Assembly (NCBI RefSeq): GCF_000974485.1
Contig: NZ_BBOM01000011.1
Span: forward strand, 558,001 to 622,000
Source of the DNA: Streptomyces sp. NBRC 109706
Lineage (GTDB): Bacteria > Actinomycetota > Actinomycetes > Streptomycetales > Streptomycetaceae
Direction: 5' to 3'
DNA: 64,000 nucleotides
In this document: positions 58,306 to 64,000 of the stretch, one piece after another
How positions within the stretch are numbered: the first letter of the stretch is position 1
How the letters are laid out: the number at the start of each line of letters is the position of its first letter
Program-made: the position numbers and the translations under genes
The notes under the pieces: generated by a model
What the model saw: only the letters and a program-made list of their open reading frames with translations
What the model was told of the DNA's origin: nothing
Database searches by the model: none

Positions 58306-59514
58306 GTGACCCACACCCGTACCAGACTGGAACGTGGCCGGAACGCGCTGGGCCCCGCGCTGGAGCTCGTCCACACCGGCCGGGCTCCCACCCGAGCCGT
58401 CCTCACCACCGCGCTCGGCGTCACCCGCGCCACCGCGGGCGCCGTCGCCAGCGAACTGCAGACGCTGGGCCTGATCACGGTGGACTCCCGGCCCGGCGCA
58501 CCCGCCGGCAGCCACGGCCGACCGTCCCACCGGCTGGCGATCGACCCCGGCGGCCCCGTCGCCCTCGCCGCCCAGGTGCACGCCGACGGATTCCGCGCCG
58601 CGCTGGTCGGCCTCGGCGGCCGCCTCCACGCCACCACCCCGGCCTGCACCACCGTCGCCGCCGACCCCGCCCAGATCCTCGGCCAGGTCGTCGCCGCCGG
58701 CGCCGAACTGCTGCGCGCCAGCGGACGCCACTGCGTCGGCGCCGGCCTCGCGGTCCCCTCCGCCGTCGCCGAACCGGAAGGCACCGCGCTCAACCCGCTC
58801 CACCTCGCCTGGCCCGCCGGCGCCCCGGTCCGCGACATCTTCAACGACTGCCTCGCCGACGCCGGCATCGACGCCCCCGGCTACTGCGGCAACGACGTCA
58901 ACCTCGCCGCCCTCGCCGAACACCGGCACGGCGCGGGACGAGGCGCCGCCCAACTGCTCTGCGTCGCCACCGGACACCGGGGCGTCGGCGGCGCCCTCGT
59001 CCTGGACGGCCGGCTGCACTCCGGCAGCGCGGGGCTCGCCCTCGAAGTCGGCCATCTCACCGTCGACCCCGCCGGCCGCCCCTGCCACTGCGGCAGCCGA
59101 GGCTGTCTGGACGTGGAGACCGACCCCCTGGCCCTGCTCGACGCCGCCGGCCGCCAACCGGGCCCGGAGGGCTCCCTGTTGGACCAGGCCAGGGAGCTGC
59201 TGCGCACCGAGTACGCCACCGACCCCGCCGTCCGCGCCGCCACCCACAAGGTCATCGACCGCCTCGGCCTCGGCCTCGCCGGGCTGGTCAACATCCTCAA
59301 CCCCGACCGGATCATCCTCGGCGGCCTGCACCGCTGGCTGCTGGACGCCGACCCCCGACGGCTCTGCGGCGCCGTGGAGGAACGCAGCCTGTGGGGCCGG
59401 AGCGGAACGGTGCCCCTCACCCCCTGCACCCTCGACTACAACAGCCTCGTCGGCGCGGCCGAACTCGCCTGGCAGCCCGTGCTCGACGATCCGCTGACCG
59501 CGCTCCCCGGCTGA
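58306..59514 (+). CDS. ROK family transcriptional regulator (NagC/XylR type)
   Basis: A 402-residue sugar-responsive repressor. The N-terminal winged helix reads RAVLTTALGVTRATAGAVAS followed by ELQTLGLI (residues 27-55). The ROK domain has VATGHRGVGGALVLDGRLHS near 225 and the zinc signature CHCGSRGCLDVETDP near 263; its phosphate-1 motif is weakened, as in other ROK repressors. The GTG at 58306 lacks a usable ribosome site (GGAG ends one base before it), which fits a leaderless transcript. TTG 58279 would extend it by 9 residues into the promoter. Divergent from the MFS gene with only 17 nt between the start codons. Confidence 0.9.
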   Translation: MTHTRTRLERGRNALGPALELVHTGRAPTRAVLTTALGVTRATAGAVASELQTLGLITVDSRPGAPAGSHGRPSHRLAIDPGGPVALAAQVHADGFRAALVGLGGRLHATTPACTTVAADPAQILGQVVAAGAELLRASGRHCVGAGLAVPSAVAEPEGTALNPLHLAWPAGAPVRDIFNDCLADAGIDAPGYCGNDVNLAALAEHRHGAGRGAAQLLCVATGHRGVGGALVLDGRLHSGSAGLALEVGHLTVDPAGRPCHCGSRGCLDVETDPLALLDAAGRQPGPEGSLLDQARELLRTEYATDPAVRAATHKVIDRLGLGLAGLVNILNPDRIILGGLHRWLLDADPRRLCGAVEERSLWGRSGTVPLTPCTLDYNSLVGAAELAWQPVLDDPLTALPG

Positions 59515-59518
59515 CCGT

Positions 59519-60724
59519 TCAGGGCCGGCCCCCTTCCCCCCTGGCCGCCTCCGGGCTCGCCGGGGCCGGCAGCAACTCCCAGACCGCGCGCCGCGGCCCC
59601 TGATCGCTCGACTCGTCCCACGGATCCGGGGTCGCCGGCACCCGCAGCCGGCAGACCCCGCCCGTGCCGAGACGCGCGAAACCGTCCCCCGGCGCCGAGA
59701 CCGCCCCCCTCGGCGGCACCCCGCCCAACACCGCCGACGCCTGCTCCACCGGCACCGCCCCCAACACCACCCGCGCCCCGGTGCACCCCACCAGGGCGCC
59801 GGCCAGCGACTCCCACACCCCCACCTGCTCGGCCAGCACCACCGTCACCCCCGCCTCGCGGCCGTACCGCAGCGGCACATCCAGCAGGCCCAACGGATCA
59901 CCCGCGCCGGCCGCCCACGCCAGATGCGCCAACAGCGCCGGCCGGTCCACCAGCACCCACAACGGACGCGACACCCGGCGGTCCGCCCCGGACAGCAGCA
60001 GCCGCCGCTCCGTCTCCCGCGCCACCCAGGACAGCCCCGCCACCGCGCCCTCCGGCGTGGTCTCCGTCCCCAACACCCCGCGCCGGCCGGCGAAGCAGGC
60101 GAACTCGCCCACCCCGCTGCCGTCGACCAGCACCGCCTCGCCGTCCCCCAACGCCTGCAGCGCCACCGACCGCAGCAACGAGGTCGCCCCGGCGCCCGGC
60201 GTGCCCACCGCCAGCAGATGCGGCGCGGTCGCCCGTGGCCCGGTGCGCCACACCAGCGGCGCGACCTCCACCCACCGTCCCCGCCCGTCGCGCGCCGGAA
60301 CGCTCCGGTCCGCCGTCGCCGTGTCCGTCAGACCCAGCACCACCTCGCCAGGACCGGCCGGGAACCGCTGCGCCGCCACGCCCGTCGGCAACGGGGCCAC
60401 CGGCACCTCGCCCGCGGCCGGCTCCTCGTGCGGGCACCCCTCCCCGACGCCCGGCGCCACGGGCCGCCACAGCACCGGGCCCGGGGCCCATCCCAGACCC
60501 ACGGCCAGCGCCAGCAGCAGCGCGGTCAGCGCGACCCCCACCGCGGGGAACCACAGCGCCACCACCAGCACGCCCACGACCAGCCCGGCCAGCGGCAGCC
60601 GGCGCCGGCCGTGCGCCCCCCACCACCAGGCGGTGGCCGCCAGCCGGGTCAGCCCCCGCGACAGCACCCACGGCCCCCAGCACGCCACGGCCAGCGACCG
60701 CCGCAGCCCGTGCGGTGTTCCCAC
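59519..60724 (-). CDS. FtsK/SpoIIIE-like protein with lysine-less P-loop
   Basis: A 401-residue membrane protein as drawn. Two hydrophobic segments (near residues 30-75, with LPLAGLVVGVLVVALWFPAV) precede a soluble domain that resembles the ATPase part of FtsK-like proteins: HLLAVGTPGAGATSLLRSVA is where Walker A should be, but Ala replaces the catalytic Lys; RPLWVLVDRPALLAHLA takes the Walker B place. It probably does not hydrolyse ATP normally. The N-terminus is uncertain: GTG 60724 is used; GTG 60781 would start 11 nt after the small membrane gene. The frame ends 4 nt from the convergent ROK gene. Function unknown. Confidence 0.65.
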   Translation of the reverse strand: MGTPHGLRRSLAVACWGPWVLSRGLTRLAATAWWWGAHGRRRLPLAGLVVGVLVVALWFPAVGVALTALLLALAVGLGWAPGPVLWRPVAPGVGEGCPHEEPAAGEVPVAPLPTGVAAQRFPAGPGEVVLGLTDTATADRSVPARDGRGRWVEVAPLVWRTGPRATAPHLLAVGTPGAGATSLLRSVALQALGDGEAVLVDGSGVGEFACFAGRRGVLGTETTPEGAVAGLSWVARETERRLLLSGADRRVSRPLWVLVDRPALLAHLAWAAGAGDPLGLLDVPLRYGREAGVTVVLAEQVGVWESLAGALVGCTGARVVLGAVPVEQASAVLGGVPPRGAVSAPGDGFARLGTGGVCRLRVPATPDPWDESSDQGPRRAVWELLPAPASPEAARGEGGRP

Positions 60725-60791
60725 GGCGGCCGAGTGGTCCGAACGGCCCGCTTTCCACACCGAGTGGCCCGATTCCCACACCGCGCACCGA

Positions 60792-60986
60792 CTACAGCGC
60801 GATGCCGCCGAGCAGATGGGCCAGCTTCGCGCCCCCGGCATGGATGCTCGGCGCCATCGACGTGCCCGCCAGATAGAAACCGAACAACCCGCACACCAGA
60901 GCGTGTGTCGGTTTGAGCCCGTCCTTGCGAAAGAACATGACCACCACGACACCGAGCAGGACGACTCCCGAGACGGACAAGACCAT
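60792..60986 (-). CDS. Small membrane protein (64 residues)
   Basis: MVLSVSGVVLLGVVVVMFFR begins the protein, which has two helices (residues 2-20 and 28-50) and a conserved-looking KPTHALVCGLFGFYLAGTS. The ATG at 60986 has GGGGAG 7 nt upstream and is preferred over the TTG-type start at 61025. It is placed just upstream of the FtsK-like gene on the same strand and probably acts with it. Small proteins of this sort are associated with FtsK-like genes in streptomycetes; the function is unknown. Confidence 0.7.
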   Translation of the reverse strand: MVLSVSGVVLLGVVVVMFFRKDGLKPTHALVCGLFGFYLAGTSMAPSIHAGGAKLAHLLGGIAL

Positions 60987-61156
60987 GAGCACTCCCCAGC
61001 GGCCGAGTGGCGTTCTGAGAAGCACTGTAAAGGCAGAAAAAGCTAAATATCGGCTGAAAAGGTCATATGGGCGAAAGTCGGGTCCACGCCGGCGAACTCA
61101 CCGCCCGTCAGACCCCGCCACGGCGCCGTGGTACGGCGCCGGCCCAAGACCTCGAT

Positions 61157-61162
61157 AGGCTG
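61157..61162 (+). promoter_or_regulatory. -10 element upstream of murT
   Basis: TAGGCT at 61157-61162 matches the usual streptomycete -10 box and lies 33 nt before the murT start. A -35 box is not obvious. The gene has a strong GGAGGAAGAAGG ribosome site. Upstream (61020-61070) is an AT-rich patch that probably holds the promoter of the divergent small membrane gene. Confidence 0.5.
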
Positions 61163-61195
61163 GCCTTTGTTCGAGGGCGAGGAGGAAGAAGGACG

Positions 61196-62437
61196 ATGGC
61201 AGACAGTACCCAGCCGCTGTCGGCGCGGGCCAAGTTGGCGGTCACCGCGGGCAAGGCGGCGGCCGCGGTCTCCCGGGCCGCCGGCCGCGGCAGCGGATCG
61301 GTGATCGGCGGCCGCGTCGCTCTCAAGGTCGACCCCGAGCTCCTCTCCCGCCTCGCCGGCCATCTCGACGTGGTCCTGGTCTCCGCCACCAACGGCAAGA
61401 CCACCACCACCCGACTGATCGCCGAGGCCCTGCGCGCCGGAGGCCCCGTCGTCTCCAACGCGCTGGGCGCCAACATGCCCGCCGGCATCACCTCCGCCCT
61501 CTCCGGCGGCGCCGACGCCCGCTACGGCGTGCTGGAGGTCGACGAGAAGTATCTGACGGGCGTCGCGCAGGACGTCGCGCCCAAGATCATCGCCCTGCTC
61601 AACCTCTCCCGCGACCAGCTCGACCGCGCCGCCGAGACCCGGATGCTCGCCGAACGCTGGCGCGAGGGCCTGCAGGACTCCAAGGCCACCGTCGTCGCCA
61701 ACGCGGACGACCCCCTCGTCGTCTGGGCCGCCTCCTCCTCCGCCAACGTCATGTGGGTCGCCGCCGGCCAGGAGTGGAAGGACGACGCCTGGTCCTGCCC
61801 CGCATGCGGCGGCGTCATGCAACGCCCCGACGACACCAACTGGGGCTGCGGCGAATGCGGATTCGGCCGCCCCGCCCCCTCCTGGGTCCTCTCCCAGGGC
61901 CATGTGATCGACCCGCACGGCACCGCCTGGCCCATCCGCCTCCAGCTGCCGGGCCGCGCCAACCAGGCCAACGCCACCACGGCCGCCGCCGTCGCCGCCG
62001 CCTTCGGCATCCCGCCGCAGGTCGCCCTCCAGCGCATGGAGTCCGTCACCGCCGTCGCCGGCCGCTACGACGTCGTCAGCTACCAGGGCCGCGACATCCG
62101 GCTGCTGCTGGCGAAGAACCCCGCCGGCTGGTTGGAGACGTTCTCCCTGATCGACCCGCCGCCCACGCCCGTCATCCTCTCCGTCAACGCCAGGGGCGCC
62201 GACGGCACCGACACCTCCTGGCTGTGGGACGTCGACTACACCCGGCTCGCCGGGCACCCCATCGCCGTCATCGGCGACCGACGTCTGGACCTCGCCGTCC
62301 GCCTCGAAGTCGCCGGCGTCGACTTCCGGGTCTTCGAGACGCTGGACCAGGCCCTTCCCCAGCTGCCACCGGGGCGCATCGAGGCCATCGCCAACTACAC
62401 CGCCTTCCAGGACCTGCGCCGCGTCGTCGGCAACTAG
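61196..62437 (+). CDS. murT: Lipid II isoglutaminyl synthase, MurT subunit
   Basis: Catalytic subunit of the MurT/GatD amidotransferase that converts D-glutamate of the lipid II stem peptide to D-isoglutamine; 413 residues. The Mur-ligase ATP loop is VSATNGKTTTTRL near residue 64, LSRDQLDR near 137 contains the ligase motif, and a zinc ribbon has Cys201, Cys204, Cys218 and Cys221. The MurT C-terminal domain follows the central domain with DGTDTSWLWDVDY near 342. The ATG at 61196 follows GGAGGAAGAAGG. The partner gatD lies 50 nt downstream. Confidence 0.95.
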   Translation: MADSTQPLSARAKLAVTAGKAAAAVSRAAGRGSGSVIGGRVALKVDPELLSRLAGHLDVVLVSATNGKTTTTRLIAEALRAGGPVVSNALGANMPAGITSALSGGADARYGVLEVDEKYLTGVAQDVAPKIIALLNLSRDQLDRAAETRMLAERWREGLQDSKATVVANADDPLVVWAASSSANVMWVAAGQEWKDDAWSCPACGGVMQRPDDTNWGCGECGFGRPAPSWVLSQGHVIDPHGTAWPIRLQLPGRANQANATTAAAVAAAFGIPPQVALQRMESVTAVAGRYDVVSYQGRDIRLLLAKNPAGWLETFSLIDPPPTPVILSVNARGADGTDTSWLWDVDYTRLAGHPIAVIGDRRLDLAVRLEVAGVDFRVFETLDQALPQLPPGRIEAIANYTAFQDLRRVVGN

Positions 62438-62487
62438 CCGCCGGGGACCGCCCCACCCTTGGGAAGACCGAGAGGAACACCGCGAGT

Positions 62488-63216
62488 ATGAGCACCTCAG
62501 GCCTGCGCCTGGTCTGGGTCTACCCGGACCTGCTGAGCACCTACGGCGACCAGGGCAACGTCCTCGTCGTGGAGCGCCGTGCCCAGCAGCGCGGACTGCG
62601 CGTCGAACGCGTCGACGTCCGCTCCGACCAGCCCGTCCCCACCTCGGGCGACATCTATCTCATCGGCGGCGGCGAGGACCGGCCCCAGCGGCTCGCCGCC
62701 GAACGGCTGCTGCGCGACGGCGGCCTCAGCCGCGCCGTGCAGAACGGCGCGATCATCTTCTCCGTCTGCGCCGGCTACCAGATCATCGGCCACGAGTTCA
62801 TCAACGACCTCGGCGAGCGCCAGCAGGGCCTCGGCCTGCTCGACGTCATCAGCGAACGCGGCCCGGGCGAGCGCTGCGTCGGCGACGTCCTCGGCGATGT
62901 CGACGAACAGCTGCACCTCCCGCAGCTCACCGGCTTCGAGAACCACCAGGGCATCACCCGCGTCGGACCGCACGCCCGACCGTTCGCCCGGGTCCGGCTC
63001 GGCAACGGCAACGGCACGGGCGACGGCACCGAGGGGGCCTGGGCCGGCACCGTCTTCGGCACCTACATGCACGGCCCCGTCCTGGCCCGCAACCCCGCCG
63101 TCGCCGACCTGCTGCTCAAGCTGACGCTCGACGTCAACGCGCTGCCCCCGGTCGACGACCGCTGGTACGAGGCGCTGCGCGCCGAACGCATCGCCGCCGC
63201 CACCGCCCCGGCCTGA
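62488..63216 (+). CDS. gatD: Lipid II isoglutaminyl synthase, glutaminase subunit GatD
   Basis: Class I glutamine amidotransferase of 242 residues providing ammonia to MurT. VYPDLLSTYGDQGNVLV (residues 11-27) is the family start, the nucleophile is Cys94 in FSVCAGYQIIG, and the catalytic His195 is in TYMHGPV. GFENHQG near 150 is the lipid-II/MurT interface type loop. Its position 50 nt after murT indicates an operon. The ATG at 62488 has GAGAGGAACACCG upstream. The enzyme works at the inner face of the membrane on lipid II. Confidence 0.95.
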   Translation: MSTSGLRLVWVYPDLLSTYGDQGNVLVVERRAQQRGLRVERVDVRSDQPVPTSGDIYLIGGGEDRPQRLAAERLLRDGGLSRAVQNGAIIFSVCAGYQIIGHEFINDLGERQQGLGLLDVISERGPGERCVGDVLGDVDEQLHLPQLTGFENHQGITRVGPHARPFARVRLGNGNGTGDGTEGAWAGTVFGTYMHGPVLARNPAVADLLLKLTLDVNALPPVDDRWYEALRAERIAAATAPA

Positions 63217-63345
63217 CCGACCCCGCGCCGCCGCGCCACGCGGCGGCGCGCACCGGGACAGGCCAGGGGCACCCCGGACGCGCGGGCCACGGAACGGTTT
63301 CCTAGGCTTGCTCCCGCGACGGGGCGGAGCACAGGGAGTCACGCG

Positions 63346-64000
63346 ATGGGTCACGGCGACCACGGCGGCCATGCGGAGCTGCCACCCCTCACACCAGGAC
63401 GCGCGCTGGAGTTCGGCGGCGACCCGATCTTCCTGATCGGCTGCCTCCTCGCGCTGGCCCTCTACGGCTGGGGCGTCATCCGGCTGACCCGACGCGGCGA
63501 CTCCTGGGGCACCGGACGCACCGTCTCCTTCGCGCTCGGCGTGCTCAGCATCGCCGCCGTCACCTGCACCGCGCTCAACGACTACGGCATGGTCCTCTTC
63601 AGCGCCCATATGGTGCAGCACATGGTGATCAGCATGGTGTCGCCGATCCTGCTGCTGCTCGGCGCCCCCATCACCCTGCTGCTGCGCGCGCTGCCCACGG
63701 CCCCCCGGGGACACAAGGGGCCGCGCGAACTGCTGGTCGCCCTGCTGCACAGCCGCTATGTGCGGGTGGTGAGCAGCCCGCTGTTCACCATCCCGCTCTT
63801 CATCGCCAGCCTCTATGTCCTCTACTTCACGCCGCTCTTCGACTTCCTGATGGGCAGCCGGCTCGGACATCTGGCGATGATGGGCCACTTCCTCGCGGTC
63901 GGCCTGGTCTTCTTCTGGCCGATCATGGGCGTCGACCCGGGCCCCCGCCGCGCCGGCCATCTGATGCGGATGCTGGAACTCTTCGCCACCATGCCGTTCC
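63346..64000 (+). CDS. Cytochrome c oxidase assembly protein (CtaG/Caa3 type), 3'-truncated by the window
   Basis: The first 218 residues of a multi-pass membrane protein. The N-terminus is His-rich (MGHGDHGGHAELPPLTP), then helices at about 25-45 (DPIFLIGCLLALALYGWGV), 60-80, 85-105 with SAHMVQHMVISMVSPILLLL, 140-165 and 175-200 (MMGHFLAVGLVFFWPIMGVD). The HMVQHM segment is the signature of CtaG_Caa3 proteins, thought to help build the copper centre of cytochrome oxidase. TAGGCT at 63303-63308 is a likely -10 and GGGAG a ribosome site. The gene runs off the window. Confidence 0.88.
   Translation, partial: MGHGDHGGHAELPPLTPGRALEFGGDPIFLIGCLLALALYGWGVIRLTRRGDSWGTGRTVSFALGVLSIAAVTCTALNDYGMVLFSAHMVQHMVISMVSPILLLLGAPITLLLRALPTAPRGHKGPRELLVALLHSRYVRVVSSPLFTIPLFIASLYVLYFTPLFDFLMGSRLGHLAMMGHFLAVGLVFFWPIMGVDPGPRRAGHLMRMLELFATMPF

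Noticed and set aside
1..64000. Biosynthetic gene cluster for a polyketide or peptide linked to the SARP regulator
   Set aside because: No polyketide synthase, peptide synthetase, lanthipeptide or other core enzyme is seen in the window; only the carotenoid locus is a clear specialised pathway.

Overview
The window is 64 kb of very GC-rich DNA with strong G/C bias at third codon positions, many GTG starts, ATGA/GTGA start-stop overlaps and AGGAGG-like ribosome sites. With the isorenieratene carotenoid genes, MurT/GatD, an AfsR/SARP regulator, DUF6421, LVIVD-repeat and DUF305 proteins and sugar ABC operons without their own ATPase, it points to a streptomycete chromosome (Streptomyces or a close relative), probably outside the most conserved core. 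I saw no rRNA, tRNA, insertion sequence, integrase, prophage or CRISPR array.

Layout. 1-3.5 kb: the end of a sugar ABC importer operon (binding protein fragment, two permeases) and a LacI regulator. 3.6-11.2 kb: a carotenoid locus of two convergent operons, crtY-crtU (+) and mini-ORF-crtI-crtB-DUF5914 Rieske gene (-). No crtE or crtT is present here. The operons are separated by a 1.34 kb repeat array. 11.4-18.6 kb: a secreted zinc protease, then a DeoR/LacI-type regulator divergent from a second sugar importer operon ending in a DUF2264 enzyme. 18.6-31.8 kb: MMPL exporter with MarR regulator, FeS photolyase, a CbiX-like protein, a BadF-type kinase with ung, an Old Yellow Enzyme/ArsR pair around an 18-bp palindrome, an FprA-like reductase, DUF305/LVIVD secreted proteins and a TetR regulator. 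32-39 kb: HAD hydrolase, M56 peptidase, DUF5134, GNAT, GDPD and the DUF6421-SDR-threonine aldolase operon. 39-39.8 kb: second repeat-rich spacer. 39.8-48.4 kb: plsC, thioredoxin, etfBA, a CitE-like protein, ROK kinase, AAA-NUDIX fusion, sortase and a surface protein. 48.4-49.1 kb: third repeat-rich spacer. 49.1-64 kb: M20 dipeptidase, geranylgeranyl-reductase-like protein, SARP/MMPL pair, APC permease, DUF4442, MFS/ROK divergent pair, FtsK-like protein, murT-gatD and the start of a CtaG-type gene.

How the genes fit together. CrtB, CrtI, CrtY and CrtU would take geranylgeranyl diphosphate through phytoene, lycopene and beta-carotene to isorenieratene; the precursor must come from a prenyl synthase elsewhere. 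The ABC operons probably share a distant ATPase of the MsiK type. MurT/GatD amidate lipid II. EtfBA pass electrons from acyl-CoA dehydrogenases to the respiratory chain.

The most unusual structure is a pattern. Of twelve convergent gene junctions, nine are 50 nt or less (several overlap), but three are 677, 721 and 1342 nt and filled with degenerate repeats and hairpins. At the largest, both flanking genes end in the same CACTGACGCG module, which also recurs three times between them. Other points of note: a possible leaderless divergent MFS/ROK pair, a direct-repeat SARP operator candidate, a CbiX-like protein without its catalytic motifs, and an FtsK-like protein whose P-loop lacks lysine.
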